DNA of 64,000 nucleotides from Aggregatibacter segnis (GTDB lineage Bacteria; Pseudomonadota; Gammaproteobacteria; Enterobacterales; Pasteurellaceae): NCBI RefSeq assembly GCF_003130075.1, contig NZ_NRCW01000001.1, positions 1 to 64,000 of the forward strand, read 5' to 3'. Shown piece by piece: positions 22,814 to 33,334 of this stretch (position 1 is its first letter; each line of letters starts with the position of its first letter). The notes under the pieces were generated by a model. It saw only the letters and a program-made list of their open reading frames with translations, ran no database searches and was not told where the DNA came from. The position numbers and the translations under genes were made by a program.

Positions 22814-22852
22814 AACACAAATTTTAATTTTTACATAACACTGGAATATAAA

Positions 22853-25675
22853 ATGACTGATTATAAAAATACCCTTAACCTCCCTGAAACGGGCTTTCCA
22901 ATGCGTGGTGATTTAGCCAAGCGCGAGCCTGTGATGTTAAAAAACTGGTATGAAAAAAACCTTTATCAAAAAATTCGTGAAACCTCAAAAGGCAAAAAAT
23001 CCTTTATTTTGCACGATGGCCCTCCGTATGCGAACGGCAACATTCATATCGGCCATGCCGTAAATAAAATTCTGAAAGATATTATCGTGAAATCCAAAAC
23101 CGCATTAGGTTTTGACTCGCCTTATATTCCGGGTTGGGACTGTCACGGTTTGCCGATTGAATTAAAAGTAGAAGGCTTAGTGGGCAAACCAAATGAGAAA
23201 ATTTCTGCGGCCGAATTCCGGGCGAAATGCCGTGAATATGCCGCGGAACAGGTAGAAGGGCAGAAAAAAGACTTTATCCGTTTAGGCGTGTTGGGCGATT
23301 GGGATAACCCTTATTTGACCATGAACTTTGATACCGAAGCACACATTATTCGTACGCTTGGCAAAGTGATTGCTAACGGCCACTTATACAAAGGATCCAA
23401 ACCGGTGCACTGGTGTTTGGATTGCGGCTCTTCTTTAGCGGAAGCGGAAGTGGAATATGAAGACAAAGTTTCTCCGTCCATTTATGTTCGTTTCCCGGCG
23501 GTAAGTGCGGTAGAAATTGAAGAGAAATTTAACGCTGTAGGCAAAGGCCATGGCAAATTATCTGCAGTCATTTGGACAACAACGCCTTGGACAATGCCAT
23601 CTAACCGTGCGATTGCGGTAAATGCAGAATTAGACTACAACCTAGTCCAACTTGGTGATGAGCGTGTGATCTTAGCCGCTGAATTAGTGGAATCTGTGGC
23701 GAAAGCCGTGGGTGTAGAACACGTTGAAATTTTAGGGGCCGTAAAAGGTCAAGCGCTTGAGTTAGTACGCTTTAACCATCCGTTCTATGATTTCACTGTG
23801 CCGGTGATTTTAGGCGATCACGTGACTACCGATGGCGGTACAGGTTTAGTACACACTGCACCGGATCATGGTTTGGACGACTTTATTGTAGGACAAAAAT
23901 ATAATTTACCAATGGCGGGTCTTGTATCTAATGACGGTAAGTTTATTTCGACCACTGAATTCTTTGCAGGTAAAGGCGTATTTGAAGCCAATCCATTGGT
24001 TGTTGAAAAATTGCAAGAAGTGGGCAACTTATTAAAAGTGGAGAAAATCAAACACAGCTACCCACACTGCTGGCGCCATAAAACCCCGATTATTTTCCGT
24101 GCGACTCCGCAATGGTTTATCGGCATGGAAACACAAGGTTTACGCCAACAAGCCTTAGGTGAAATCAAACAAGTTCGCTGGATTCCGGATTGGGGTCAAG
24201 CACGTATAGAAAAAATGGTGGAAAACCGCCCGGACTGGTGTATCTCCCGTCAGCGTACTTGGGGCGTGCCAATGACCTTATTCGTGCACAAAGAAACCGA
24301 AGAATTACACCCACGTACTTTAGAGTTGCTTGAGGAAGTGGCTAAACGCGTGGAGAAAGCCGGTATTCAAGCATGGTGGGATTTAGACAAAAAAGAATTA
24401 TTAGGTGCGGACGCAGAAACCTATCGCAAAGTGCCTGATACTCTTGACGTATGGTTTGACTCAGGATCCACTTATTCTTCTGTGGTAGCGAATCGTCTGG
24501 AATTTAATGGTCAAGATATCGATATGTATTTGGAAGGTTCCGACCAACATCGTGGTTGGTTTATGTCTTCTTTAATGCTTTCTACCGCGACAGACAACAA
24601 AGCACCATACAAACAAGTATTAACCCACGGCTTCACCGTGGATGGTCAAGGCCGTAAGATGTCAAAATCTATCGGTAACATCGTGACGCCACAAGAAGTG
24701 ATGGATAAATTCGGTGGCGACATTTTACGTTTATGGGTGGCTTCTACCGACTATACCGGTGAAATGACCGTTTCTGATGAAATCTTAAAACGTGCGGCGG
24801 ACAGCTATCGTCGTATTCGTAACACGGCACGTTTCTTATTAGCGAACTTAAACGGTTTTGATCCACAACGTGATGCAGTGAAACCGGAAGAAATGATGAG
24901 CTTGGATCGTTGGGCGGTGGCTTGTGCATTAGACGCTCAAAACGAAATCAAAGACGCGTACGATAACTATCAATTCCACGCCGTGGTACAACGTTTAATG
25001 CGTTTTTGTTCGGTGGAAATGGGCTCGTTCTACCTTGATATTATCAAAGACCGTCAATACACCACCAAAGCGGACAGCCTTGCGCGCCGTAGCTGCCAAA
25101 CCGCCTTATGGCACATTGCAGAGGCATTGGTACGTTGGATGGCACCAATTCTTTCCTTTACGGCGGATGAAGTGTGGGGCTACTTGCCACAAACGGCAAC
25201 TGCACGTGCAGAATTCGTCTTCACTGAAGAATTCTACGAAGGCTTATTCGGCTTAGGCGCGAACGAAAAATTAGATGATGCTTATTGGCAACAATTGATT
25301 AAAGTACGTTCCGAAGTGAACCGCGTATTAGAAATTGCTCGTAACGACAAAGTCATCGGTGGTGGCTTAGAAGCGGAAGTGACTGTTTATGCTGACGATG
25401 CATATCGTGCGTTGTTAGAGCAATTAGGCGATGAATTACGTTTCGTGTTGATTACTTCAAAAGCGGAAGTGAAAGCATTAGCAGACAAACCGGCAGATGT
25501 GGCTAACGGTGAGTTAGATGGCATCGCAGTAAGTGTTGCCCGTTCTCAAGGCGAAAAATGCCCACGTTGTTGGCATTATTCCGACAAAATCGGCGTGAAT
25601 CCGGAACATCCGACACTTTGCCCGCGTTGCGTAGAAAACGTTGCAGGTAACGGCGAAGTGAGACGTTTCGCTTAA
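22853..25675 (+). CDS. ileS: Isoleucyl-tRNA synthetase
   Basis: 940 residues, class I synthetase. HIGH motif as HIGH in [15 protein letters not shown] (about 58-72), the CP1 editing domain with [14 protein letters not shown] and the [12 protein letters not shown] stretch, KMSKS in [10 protein letters not shown], and a C-terminal zinc finger CPRCWHY...CPRCVENV. This is the bacterial type 1 architecture, sensitive to mupirocin in general. In most gammaproteobacteria lspA follows directly; here a thiamine-precursor operon intervenes. Confidence 0.97.
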   Translation: MTDYKNTLNLPETGFPMRGDLAKREPVMLKNWYEKNLYQKIRETSKGKKSFILHDGPPYANGNIHIGHAVNKILKDIIVKSKTALGFDSPYIPGWDCHGLPIELKVEGLVGKPNEKISAAEFRAKCREYAAEQVEGQKKDFIRLGVLGDWDNPYLTMNFDTEAHIIRTLGKVIANGHLYKGSKPVHWCLDCGSSLAEAEVEYEDKVSPSIYVRFPAVSAVEIEEKFNAVGKGHGKLSAVIWTTTPWTMPSNRAIAVNAELDYNLVQLGDERVILAAELVESVAKAVGVEHVEILGAVKGQALELVRFNHPFYDFTVPVILGDHVTTDGGTGLVHTAPDHGLDDFIVGQKYNLPMAGLVSNDGKFISTTEFFAGKGVFEANPLVVEKLQEVGNLLKVEKIKHSYPHCWRHKTPIIFRATPQWFIGMETQGLRQQALGEIKQVRWIPDWGQARIEKMVENRPDWCISRQRTWGVPMTLFVHKETEELHPRTLELLEEVAKRVEKAGIQAWWDLDKKELLGADAETYRKVPDTLDVWFDSGSTYSSVVANRLEFNGQDIDMYLEGSDQHRGWFMSSLMLSTATDNKAPYKQVLTHGFTVDGQGRKMSKSIGNIVTPQEVMDKFGGDILRLWVASTDYTGEMTVSDEILKRAADSYRRIRNTARFLLANLNGFDPQRDAVKPEEMMSLDRWAVACALDAQNEIKDAYDNYQFHAVVQRLMRFCSVEMGSFYLDIIKDRQYTTKADSLARRSCQTALWHIAEALVRWMAPILSFTADEVWGYLPQTATARAEFVFTEEFYEGLFGLGANEKLDDAYWQQLIKVRSEVNRVLEIARNDKVIGGGLEAEVTVYADDAYRALLEQLGDELRFVLITSKAEVKALADKPADVANGELDGIAVSVARSQGEKCPRCWHYSDKIGVNPEHPTLCPRCVENVAGNGEVRRFA

Positions 25676-25695
25676 TCATGTAGTAGAGCCTAAAT

Positions 25696-25725
25696 AAAAG
25701 TGCGGTCAAAATTGACCGCACTTTT
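25696..25725. terminator. USS-dyad terminator between ileS and thiY
   Basis: Perfect 14-bp stem AAAAGTGCGGTCAA (25696-25709) and TTGACCGCACTTTT (25712-25725) with T-rich flanks on both strands, between convergent genes. Confidence 0.85.
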
Positions 25726-25743
25726 TGATCGTAAAGCATTTAC

Positions 25744-26691
25744 TTATTTTTTCAGCTCCGTAGCGTAATGTTCTATCGCCATTTTGGACTTCAATAATCC
25801 TTGTTGCAACATGAAGTCCGCCATTTTTTCATAGTTCGCTTTATTAAAGCTGCCCGGTTGTTTACTCAAATAAGGCAGCGTGTCTTTCCAAGCTCGACGG
25901 TTGAGTTCGTTATCCAATTCTGCTGGTTTATAGCTGACAAAAAGCTGCCAACTTTCTTCCGGGTGTGCGTTGAGGTAATCCGTGGCTTGTTGTAGCGCGC
26001 TGACAAAATCTTTGTATTTCGCTTCATGAATCTTGTCTTTATTGGCGACGATAATTAATTCATCATAGGTTGGCACGCCATACTGTTCAGGGAAAAATGC
26101 CTTGCCTTGATAACCTTCAATGGCTAATTGATTCAATTCAAAATTGCGGAACGAGCCGATAACCGCATCCACTTGTTTGCTAATTAAAGAAGGGGAGAGA
26201 GACCAATTCACGTTAATCAGTTGGACATCTTTATTACTTAAATTAGCTGACTTCAACATGGCATCCAACAGCGCCGTTTCAAAACCGCTAACGGAATAGC
26301 CGATTTTCTTTCCTTTCAAATCCGCTAAGGTTTTGATGCCGCTGTTTTCCAACGTGACCAAGCTGTTTAGCGGAGAATCTGCCAATGTCGCAATACGCAC
26401 TAAAGGTAGTTTTTCATCCACTTGAATATGCAGTTGTGGTTGATAATCTACGGCTAAATCTGTTTTGCCGGCGGCGACCAATTTAGGCGGTAGCGATGGA
26501 TCGGCAGGCTCAATAATATCCACTTCCAGATTATGTTCGGCAAAAAAACCTTTTTGCTGTGCGACGATCAACGCCGCGTGATCCGGGTTGACAAACCAAT
26601 CCAGCATTAAAGATAGTTTTTGTTTTTCAGCGGCTTGAACGCTAAGCGAAAGCGCGCCGATAATCAATGTTGAAAGAATGTGTTTTTTCAT
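25744..26691 (-). CDS. thiY: Thiamine-precursor ABC transporter, substrate-binding protein
   Basis: 315 residues with a Sec signal peptide (cleavage near LSVQA) and the NMT1/THI5-like periplasmic fold (KLSLMLDWFVNPDHAALIVAQQKGFFAEHNLEVDIIEP). Family members bind pyrimidine precursors of thiamine such as N-formyl-aminopyrimidine or HMP. It is the last gene of thiZ-thiX-tenA-thiY behind a TPP riboswitch, which supports this role over an alkane sulfonate or nitrate binding protein. A GGAGC sits upstream of the ATG. Confidence 0.88.
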   Translation of the reverse strand: MKKHILSTLIIGALSLSVQAAEKQKLSLMLDWFVNPDHAALIVAQQKGFFAEHNLEVDIIEPADPSLPPKLVAAGKTDLAVDYQPQLHIQVDEKLPLVRIATLADSPLNSLVTLENSGIKTLADLKGKKIGYSVSGFETALLDAMLKSANLSNKDVQLINVNWSLSPSLISKQVDAVIGSFRNFELNQLAIEGYQGKAFFPEQYGVPTYDELIIVANKDKIHEAKYKDFVSALQQATDYLNAHPEESWQLFVSYKPAELDNELNRRAWKDTLPYLSKQPGSFNKANYEKMADFMLQQGLLKSKMAIEHYATELKK

Positions 26692-26709
26692 AGTAGCTCC
26701 TTTTTGTGG

Positions 26710-27357
26710 TTAAGCGAGATCCAAGCCCATTTGCCAAAAGGCAATTTCCATGCGGGTGGCCGTCGTAAAGATGTGTTGAATATGATTTTGTTGAGTCGGG
26801 GTAAAGTCGGCACAAAGTGCGGTCAAAAAGGCGGATGTTTCTTCCGCTTCTTGCTGAAAAGCCTCCGAAGCATAGGTATCGATCCAGGTTTGATACGGAT
26901 TATTGGCTAAGCGTGGGTAGTTTTCTGTGATATAGCGTGCGATTTGTGCGTAGCCTACGGCACAAGGCGTAATGGCCGCATAAATTTCCGCTAAACCGCC
27001 GGTAGCACCGCAATCCAATAAATAGCGGGTATAGGCAACACAAGCAGCGCTTTCTTGGGTCGCAAATATTTCCGCTTCACTGATGCCCCATTTTCGGCAA
27101 TAGGCCAAATGCAATTGAATTTCCTGACAAATACTGTCCAGGCTTTTTCGAGGTATTTCCATTTGGCTAAAGTTTTTGGCTTTAAAGATAGCCAAGGCAA
27201 ACGCACGGCTGTAATGAAACAGGTAAAGGTAATCCTGTTTTAAATAATGGCGAAAGCATTCGGGCGGCAACGAGCCATTTGCCAATTGTTTGACAAAGTC
27301 ATGTTCTATATATTGTTGCCAATAAGGCTGGGCGTTTTTAATCAGTTGGTTGAGCAT
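26710..27357 (-). CDS. tenA: Aminopyrimidine aminohydrolase / thiaminase II (TenA)
   Basis: 215 residues from the ATG at 27357 (MLNQLIKNAQPYW), preceded by a near-perfect AGGAGG; ten upstream codons are excluded. The all-helical TenA fold is visible, with LKQDYLYLFHYSRAFALAI, the cysteine region YLLDCGATGGLAEIYAAI and the C-terminal active-site glutamate in SEAFQQEAEET. It hydrolyses the amino group of salvaged aminopyrimidines to give HMP. Its place inside the thiXYZ operon means import and conversion are coupled. Confidence 0.9.
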   Translation of the reverse strand: MLNQLIKNAQPYWQQYIEHDFVKQLANGSLPPECFRHYLKQDYLYLFHYSRAFALAIFKAKNFSQMEIPRKSLDSICQEIQLHLAYCRKWGISEAEIFATQESAACVAYTRYLLDCGATGGLAEIYAAITPCAVGYAQIARYITENYPRLANNPYQTWIDTYASEAFQQEAEETSAFLTALCADFTPTQQNHIQHIFTTATRMEIAFWQMGLDLA

Positions 27358-27365
27358 TTTTCCTC

Positions 27366-28112
27366 CTAATGCACATAACTTACCCACGGCAGGGCTTTGC
27401 GCAGTAATTTATCCACGACGAAATACAGGCAAAGCGCCATGAGTAAAAGTAAAAATAGCGCCGCAAACATCAAGTCGATTTGCATGCGGGCATTGGCTTG
27501 TAGCATTAAATAGCCCAAGCCTTCCGAAGAACCGACCCATTCCCCCACAATGGCGCCAATGGGCGCAATGGAGACGGCAATGCGTAATCCCGACGCCAAT
27601 GCGGGCAATGCCGCCGGTAAACGCACTTTAAATAGCATTGCCGCAGGTGAAATACGCAAGGTTTGGGCAAGTTGAAGCCAGGGTTTCGGTGTGTTGCGTA
27701 GGCCGTCATAGCAGGCTGCCGTGACGGGAAAATAGATAATCAAAATCGCCATAGTGATTTTAGAGGTCATGCCATAACCGAGCCATAATACGAGCAATGG
27801 TGCGATGGCAAACACTGGAATGGCTTGTGAAATCACTAATAATGGCATTAAGAAAGCCGAGATTTTACGGGAAAGAGTAAGCAGTAGCGCAGAAGATAGC
27901 CCGAATAGAAAACCGAAAACTAAGCCTAACAAAATTTCCAGCAAGGTAATTTGGGCATGCATGAAGAGCAAGTCCGCTTGCGTCATTAATCGTTGCCATA
28001 CAGCAAGTGGGGTTGGCAATAAATAGGGCGGCACATCAAACAGACTGATAATGCCTTGCCAGAACGCAATGAACAGGGCGCTTAATAAGATAAGACGGGC
28101 GATTTTCTTCAT
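27366..28112 (-). CDS. thiX: Thiamine-precursor ABC transporter, permease
   Basis: 248 residues, about six membrane helices, BPD_transp_1 family. The cytoplasmic EAA-type loop (RISPAAMLFKVRLPAALPALASGLRIAVSIAPIGAIVGEW) is well preserved. It overlaps thiZ by four bases and precedes tenA by eight, so translation is probably coupled. The family also includes sulfonate and nitrate permeases; operon and riboswitch favour thiamine precursors. Confidence 0.88.
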   Translation of the reverse strand: MKKIARLILLSALFIAFWQGIISLFDVPPYLLPTPLAVWQRLMTQADLLFMHAQITLLEILLGLVFGFLFGLSSALLLTLSRKISAFLMPLLVISQAIPVFAIAPLLVLWLGYGMTSKITMAILIIYFPVTAACYDGLRNTPKPWLQLAQTLRISPAAMLFKVRLPAALPALASGLRIAVSIAPIGAIVGEWVGSSEGLGYLMLQANARMQIDLMFAALFLLLLMALCLYFVVDKLLRKALPWVSYVH

Positions 28113-28831
28113 GTTGGCTCCGCCATTAATTCTTCGATAAGTCTATTTTGCAGCGCCCACAGCGCCTCTTGGTTTAGCTGATGGGGTTTTATGGCATCCA
28201 ATTGGGCAACCTGTTTTATTTGTACCGGTTGACCTTGCAACACATAAATTTTTTCCCCTAAACGAATGGCTTCTTGCGGATCATGGGTCACCAAAATCAC
28301 AGTTTTCTCTTTCAGTAGTTCACAGGCAAGATTTTGTAACTGTAAACGGGTGACCGCATCCAAGGCGGAAAAGGGTTCATCCATTAAAATTAAATCGGCA
28401 TCTTGCATTAAAGTGCGCGCCAATGCCACCCGTTGGCGTTGTCCACCGGAAAGTTGATAACAAGGTTTATGCCAATGATCCGCCATGCCGACGGCATGTA
28501 ATAGTTCTTTGGCTTTCTCTTGGGTTTTGGCATTTTTCTGACTGCTAAGGTGCTGCGCCAACTGCACGTTATCCAACACAGAAAGCCATGGGAATAAACT
28601 GTCTTGCTGTGCCAACCAAGCCGCTTTGGTGTGAGGGGAAAATTGGATATGCCCTTGGGTAATTGCGGTTTTTTCCAAGCCTGCAATGGCGCGAAGTAAG
28701 GTGGATTTCCCTACACCGGAGCGCCCAAGTAGCACAACCCATTCCCCTTGTTCTACACGAAAATGAAGATCGACAAACAATGGCTTGTGATCGAATTGCA
28801 AGCATAGATGTTGGATATCAAGGCAATACAT
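28109..28831 (-). CDS. thiZ: Thiamine-precursor ABC transporter, ATP-binding protein
   Basis: 240 residues. Walker A GRSGVGKSTLLRAI (about 37-50), Q-loop LAQQDSLFPWLSV, ABC signature LSGGQRQRVALARTL, Walker B DLILMDEPFSALD and switch histidine VTHDPQEA. It is the first gene of the operon, about 85 bases after the TPP riboswitch. With ThiX and ThiY it forms the importer that feeds TenA. Confidence 0.9.
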   Translation of the reverse strand: MYCLDIQHLCLQFDHKPLFVDLHFRVEQGEWVVLLGRSGVGKSTLLRAIAGLEKTAITQGHIQFSPHTKAAWLAQQDSLFPWLSVLDNVQLAQHLSSQKNAKTQEKAKELLHAVGMADHWHKPCYQLSGGQRQRVALARTLMQDADLILMDEPFSALDAVTRLQLQNLACELLKEKTVILVTHDPQEAIRLGEKIYVLQGQPVQIKQVAQLDAIKPHQLNQEALWALQNRLIEELMAEPT

Positions 28832-28916
28832 CGCAGGCTAACTTAGCGCGAGAGGCCGAAAAGTGCGGTGGATTTTAAGAATGTTTTTAAAAAGAATGGC
28901 AATATAGACATGATTT

Positions 28917-28988
28917 AGTTTCCTACGTCAGTGTTAACTGTTTCAGGTTCACGGGTATTATCTCAGCCAATGGCACCCCGACTAATAA
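28917..28988 (-). promoter_or_regulatory. TPP riboswitch (THI element)
   Basis: On the minus strand the leader reads TCGGGGTGCC, GGCTGAGATAATACCCGTG, AACCTGA and then ACAGTTAACACTGACGTAGGA. These are the conserved CUGAGA and ACCxxUGAACCUGA sensor blocks and the GCGUAGGGA-like 3' side of the TPP aptamer. It sits upstream of thiZ and should lower operon expression when thiamine pyrophosphate is plentiful. The remainder of the 28832-29167 gap holds a USS and the lspA leader. Confidence 0.95.
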
Positions 28989-29167
28989 TGGCGCAAAGTC
29001 TATCGAAAAAGAGCAGGAAAAACAAATTGCGCTGTTCAATTTTGTGATCCCCGTCATAGAGAAATTCTGTTCTTTCATGATGTTTCAAATCAGTTTTTCT
29101 GTATAAAACCTTGCCTTGTGCTAGAATGGCGACCTAATTTTGATAATGATTTTATTTAGGAAAAACT

Positions 29168-29668
29168 ATGTCCCAACAAAAATCCGGACTCTCTTTTCTC
29201 TGGCTAAGTGCGGTCGCTTTTTTGCTTGATTTGCTGACGAAATATATCGTGGTACAAAAATTTGATTTGTATGAAAGCGTGAATGTTTTGCCGGTGTTTA
29301 ATCTCACTTATGTGCGCAATTATGGCGCGGCATTCAGCTTTTTGGCAGATCATGATGGTTGGCAAAAATATTTCTTTATTCTGTTGGCGATTGGTATTTC
29401 TCTGATGCTGGCGTATTTCATGAAGAAAAATCGTGCTGATCAAACATTACAAAATGCCGCCTACGCGCTCATTATTGGTGGTGCACTTGCTAATATGGTG
29501 GATCGTGCCTACAACGGTTTTGTGGTGGATTTCTTTGATTTTTATTGGGATATTTATCATTATCCGGTGTTTAATGTGGCGGACATTGCCATTTGTATCG
29601 GCGCCGGTTTACTCGCATTAGATGCCTTTAAAGGCGATAAAAACAAACAAAAGAGCGGTCAAAAATGA
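29168..29668 (+). CDS. lspA: Lipoprotein signal peptidase (signal peptidase II)
   Basis: 166 residues with four membrane helices. The two catalytic aspartates are seen in [19 protein letters not shown] and [13 protein letters not shown], with [15 protein letters not shown] upstream. It removes signal peptides from diacylglyceryl-prolipoproteins. Its stop overlaps the ispH start (ATGA). In E. coli fkpB lies between the two; here it is absent. Confidence 0.96.
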   Translation: MSQQKSGLSFLWLSAVAFLLDLLTKYIVVQKFDLYESVNVLPVFNLTYVRNYGAAFSFLADHDGWQKYFFILLAIGISLMLAYFMKKNRADQTLQNAAYALIIGGALANMVDRAYNGFVVDFFDFYWDIYHYPVFNVADIAICIGAGLLALDAFKGDKNKQKSGQK

Positions 29669-30609
29669 AGATAATTTTAGCCAATCCACGCGGTTTTTGT
29701 GCTGGTGTCGATCGTGCCATCAGTATTGTTGAATTGGCGTTGGAAATTCATGGTGCGCCGATTTATGTCCGTCATGAAGTGGTGCATAATCGTTTTGTGG
29801 TGAATGGGTTACGCGAACGCGGTGCCATTTTTGTCGAAGAACTGAGTGAAGTGCCGGACGGCGCGATAGTCATTTTCTCCGCCCATGGCGTATCTCAAGC
29901 AGTACGCCAAGAAGCCAAAGATCGTCGCTTGAAAGTCTTTGATGCAACTTGTCCGTTGGTGACCAAAGTACATATGCAAGTGGCGCGTGCCAGTAAAAAA
30001 GGGACGAAAGCGATTTTAATCGGCCACAAAGGCCATCCGGAAGTGGAAGGCACCATGGGGCAATACGGCAACCAAGAGGGCGGCATTTATCTCATTGAAA
30101 GCATCGAAGATATTGCTAATTTGCCGGTGGCTCAAAACGATGATTTAACCTTTATGACGCAAACCACGCTGTCTTTAGATGACACGGCAGAAACCATCAG
30201 CGCGTTAAAAGAAAAATATCCTGCGATTCAAGGCCCGCATAAAAACGACATTTGTTATGCCACAACCAACCGTCAACAGGCAGTGCGTGAACTAGCAAAA
30301 CAATCGGATCTGGTGGTCGTGGTAGGCTCCAAAAACTCCTCGAACTCTAACCGTTTGGCTGAGTTGGCTTCTCGAATGGGGGTGGCGTCTAAGTTAATTG
30401 ATGATCCGAATGATATTCAGCCGGATTGGTTTAACGGCGTGCAAACCATTGGTGTCACCGCAGGTGCTTCCGCGCCGGAAGAATTAGTGCAATCAGTGAT
30501 TGTTCGTATGAAAGAATTTGGCGTCACGGATGTAGAAGAATTACAGGGGCTCGAAGAAAATATGTTCTTTGAAGTGCCAAAAGAATTGCGGGTAAAAGAG
30601 GTGAGTTAG
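29665..30609 (+). CDS. ispH: 4-hydroxy-3-methylbut-2-enyl diphosphate reductase
   Basis: Iron-sulfur enzyme of the last step of the MEP isoprenoid pathway, giving IPP and DMAPP. 314 residues. The three cluster cysteines are in [12 protein letters not shown] (Cys12), [11 protein letters not shown] and [11 protein letters not shown], and the HEVVHN and [14 protein letters not shown] segments carry substrate-binding histidines and glutamate. The ATG overlaps the lspA stop by four bases. IspG, the preceding pathway enzyme, is about 4 kb downstream. Confidence 0.97.
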   Translation: MKIILANPRGFCAGVDRAISIVELALEIHGAPIYVRHEVVHNRFVVNGLRERGAIFVEELSEVPDGAIVIFSAHGVSQAVRQEAKDRRLKVFDATCPLVTKVHMQVARASKKGTKAILIGHKGHPEVEGTMGQYGNQEGGIYLIESIEDIANLPVAQNDDLTFMTQTTLSLDDTAETISALKEKYPAIQGPHKNDICYATTNRQQAVRELAKQSDLVVVVGSKNSSNSNRLAELASRMGVASKLIDDPNDIQPDWFNGVQTIGVTAGASAPEELVQSVIVRMKEFGVTDVEELQGLEENMFFEVPKELRVKEVS

Positions 30610-30631
30610 TTTTTAATTGCACCTTGTCGAT

Positions 30632-31150
30632 ATGCAAACTGAACATCATTTTCGCATTGTAAAAATGCAAATTCTCCGCCGTATTCAATATGGTTTACAG
30701 GTGGCGGAAGAATATTTCAAACAAGTTTTTATACCTCCTCAAATTCATTATGAATTAAAAGGTGTCAAGGCTGGTGTTGCCTATTTGCAACGAAATACCA
30801 TCAATTTTAACCGCACTTTATTGTTGGAAAATTCGGAAGAATTTATTCAGCAAGTGGTATTGCATGAGTTGGCCCATATTGTGGTTTATCAGCATTACGG
30901 CCATGTGCAACCTCACGGCAAAGAATGGCAATTTGTGATGCAAGAGATATTCCATTTGCCTGCGGAAACTTACCACCAATTTGATTTATCCTCCGTGCAG
31001 GGAAAAACCTTTACATACCGTTGTGCTTGTCAAACACATAAGCTCAGTATCCGTCGTCATAATAAAATTCAGCGTGAAAGTGCGGTGTATTTCTGTCGAA
31101 AATGTAAAACCCAATTAAATTGGATTGGGCTGGAAAATGAAGAAAATTGA
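30632..31150 (+). CDS. sprT: SprT-family zinc metalloprotease-like protein
   Basis: 172 residues from the ATG at 30632 ([17 protein letters not shown]); a TTG five codons earlier (30617) is possible. The zinc site HELAH (in [16 protein letters not shown]) is followed by PHGKEW. A C-terminal zinc ribbon has CACQ...H and CRKCK. SprT in E. coli is a small protein of unsettled role related to the DNA-protein crosslink protease SPRTN. It follows ispH after a short gap on the same strand. Confidence 0.85.
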   Translation: MQTEHHFRIVKMQILRRIQYGLQVAEEYFKQVFIPPQIHYELKGVKAGVAYLQRNTINFNRTLLLENSEEFIQQVVLHELAHIVVYQHYGHVQPHGKEWQFVMQEIFHLPAETYHQFDLSSVQGKTFTYRCACQTHKLSIRRHNKIQRESAVYFCRKCKTQLNWIGLENEEN

Positions 31151-31256
31151 CAGTTCCGTTTATTACGTCGTTGTGACTCATTCCCTTTAAAAAACACCTT
31201 CTTTTTTCTCGTTTCTCGATCGACTTCACAAAAAAGTGCGGTCATTTTTCTGAACG

Positions 31257-31275
31257 TTTGTATGGCGCATACAAA
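31257..31275. promoter_or_regulatory. Unassigned 8-bp dyad upstream of rlmN
   Basis: TTTGTATG-GCG-CATACAAA is a perfect inverted repeat about 115 bases before the rlmN start. There is no following T run, so it looks more like an operator than a terminator. I cannot name a regulator. Confidence 0.35.
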
Positions 31276-31388
31276 ATCGCTAGATTAATGAAACCGAAAT
31301 CAGTACAATCGCACCCTTATTTTTTCTATTGTTTAAAATATAACCAAGAAATTTCGGTATCCGCCGTAATGTGTAATAACGAGGCTCC

Positions 31389-32543
31389 ATGTCAGAACAA
31401 ACAGTATCAGCACAAGCTGTTGCCGAACCGGCAAAAAAAGTCAATTTAATGAATTTAACCCGTGCGCAGATGCGTGAATTTTTTGCCGAATTAGGTGAAA
31501 AACCGTTCCGCGCCGATCAGTTGGTGAAATGGATTTACCATTTTGGTGAAGATAATTTCGACAATATGACCAATTTAAATAAAAAGTTACGGGAAAAATT
31601 AAAGTCCGTGGCAGAAATTAAAGCGCCGGAAGTGGCGGTGGAACAGCGTTCTGCCGATGGCACGATTAAATGGGCGATGCAGGTCGGCGATCAGCAAGTG
31701 GAAACCGTGTACATTCCGGAAGCGGATCGCGCAACGTTATGCGTTTCTTCACAGGTTGGTTGCGCATTGGCTTGTACTTTTTGTTCTACCGCACAACAAG
31801 GCTTCAACCGTAATTTAACGGTGTCGGAAATTATTGGGCAAGTATGGCGCGCATCGAAAATTATCGGTAATTTCGGTGTGACCGGCGTGCGCCCGATTAC
31901 CAATGTGGTGATGATGGGCATGGGCGAACCGCTATTGAATGTGGCGAATGTGGTGCCGGCGATGGAAATTATGTTGGATGATTTCGCTTACGGTTTATCT
32001 AAACGTCGCGTGACATTATCCACTTCAGGTGTGGTGCCGGCGCTTGATAATTTAAGCAAAATGATTGATGTGGCATTAGCGATTTCCTTGCACGCACCAA
32101 ACGATGAATTGCGTGATGAAATCGTGCCACTAAACAAAAAATACAATATTAAAACCTTGATTGATTCGGTGAATCGCTATTTAAGTGTTTCCAACGCCAA
32201 CCACGGCAAAGTGACGATCGAATATGTCATGTTGGATCATGTGAATGACCATGTGGAACATGCGCATCAATTAGCGGAAGTGTTAAAAAATACGCCATGT
32301 AAAATCAATTTGATTCCATGGAACCCGTTCCCGGAAGCGCCTTATGCGAAAAGTTCTAATACGCGTATTGACCGATTCCAAAAAACCTTGATGGAATACG
32401 GTTTAACGGTGATTGTACGCAAAACCCGTGGCGATGACATTGATGCTGCCTGCGGGCAATTAGCCGGTGATGTGATTGACCGAACCAAACGTACTGCGCA
32501 GAAAAAACGTTTTGGTGAGGCGATTGCCGTTCAAGTTCAGTAA
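31389..32543 (+). CDS. rlmN: Dual-specificity 23S rRNA/tRNA adenine C2-methyltransferase RlmN
   Basis: 384 residues, radical SAM enzyme that methylates A2503 of 23S rRNA and A37 of some tRNAs. The CxxxCxxC cluster motif is in [17 protein letters not shown]; the two catalytic cysteines are in the C-terminal DAACGQL and in the middle of the barrel. It is the first gene of a plus-strand run rlmN-pilW-rodZ-ispG-hisS-yfgM, an order conserved in gammaproteobacteria. Confidence 0.96.
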   Translation: MSEQTVSAQAVAEPAKKVNLMNLTRAQMREFFAELGEKPFRADQLVKWIYHFGEDNFDNMTNLNKKLREKLKSVAEIKAPEVAVEQRSADGTIKWAMQVGDQQVETVYIPEADRATLCVSSQVGCALACTFCSTAQQGFNRNLTVSEIIGQVWRASKIIGNFGVTGVRPITNVVMMGMGEPLLNVANVVPAMEIMLDDFAYGLSKRRVTLSTSGVVPALDNLSKMIDVALAISLHAPNDELRDEIVPLNKKYNIKTLIDSVNRYLSVSNANHGKVTIEYVMLDHVNDHVEHAHQLAEVLKNTPCKINLIPWNPFPEAPYAKSSNTRIDRFQKTLMEYGLTVIVRKTRGDDIDAACGQLAGDVIDRTKRTAQKKRFGEAIAVQVQ

Positions 32544-32567
32544 CCATTCAAACTCGGAGGAAAATAA

Positions 32568-33119
32568 ATGGTTCATTTCTCGTTCTTTACTCGAATCATA
32601 CCGTTTATTTTCCCCTTTCTTTTTTCTGCCTGTGTTTCCCAACAAGTTTCATCTGATTTTGATAAACAACAAGCAGCAAAAGCCCGTGTTGAATTGGCAT
32701 TAGGCTATTTGCAGCAAGGGGATCACAACCAAGCAAAGGCAAATTTAGACAGGGCGATTTCTTATGCGCCAGGTTATTATTTAGTACATGCGGCGCGCGC
32801 TTATTTTTATCAGCAGCTGGGCGATGTGATTCAGGCAGAACAAGCCTATTTGACTGCCATTAAGTTAGATAAAAAACAAGGTGATGTTTTCAACAATTTC
32901 GGTACCTTTCTTTGTTTGCAAGGTAAATATTCTGCCGCCTATGAGCAATTCCATAAAGCATTAAAGGCGCCTAATTATTATCGGCAGACTGATACTTACG
33001 AAAATCTTGCACTCTGTGCTTTATCAGCAAAGGATTTAACGGCTTATCAGGAAAATCTGTTAATACTTGAAAAAATGGAACCGGAACGGGCAAAGAAATT
33101 AGCGTTACGCGCTAAATAG
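32568..33119 (+). CDS. pilW: Type IV pilus biogenesis/stability protein PilW (PilF-type)
   Basis: 183 residues. A signal sequence ends in FLFSAC, a weak lipobox, so a lipoprotein is likely. At least three tetratricopeptide repeats follow (ARVELALGYLQQGDHNQAKANLDRAI, AARAYFYQQLGDVIQAEQAYLTAI, NNFGTFLCLQGKYSAAYEQFHKAL). The family pilots the PilQ secretin for type IV pili, needed for DNA uptake. Its place between rlmN and rodZ is conserved. GGAGG lies before the ATG. Confidence 0.85.
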   Translation: MVHFSFFTRIIPFIFPFLFSACVSQQVSSDFDKQQAAKARVELALGYLQQGDHNQAKANLDRAISYAPGYYLVHAARAYFYQQLGDVIQAEQAYLTAIKLDKKQGDVFNNFGTFLCLQGKYSAAYEQFHKALKAPNYYRQTDTYENLALCALSAKDLTAYQENLLILEKMEPERAKKLALRAK

Positions 33120-33334
33120 CCGATCAAAGTGCGGTCATTTTTGTCGGTGTTTTTAGCCCATTATTTTGAGATTGCTTTTGTTCTCCTAAAATAGGTGAAA
33201 ATGCCATTTAAAATTGATTTTGTACAGTGTGACAATTTCCATGTCAGATAACAATAACGCCATATAACTGTTGCAAAACCAGCCTTACCACCTTAAACTT
33301 TAGCACTTAATTTTTAGCTAAAAATACCATTCCT

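Noticed and set aside
31310-31365. Possible CRP-S site ahead of rlmN-pilW
   Set aside because: The best half-site (AATCGCA near 31307-31313) lacks a matching left half, so it is too weak although pilW homologues are competence-regulated in H. influenzae.
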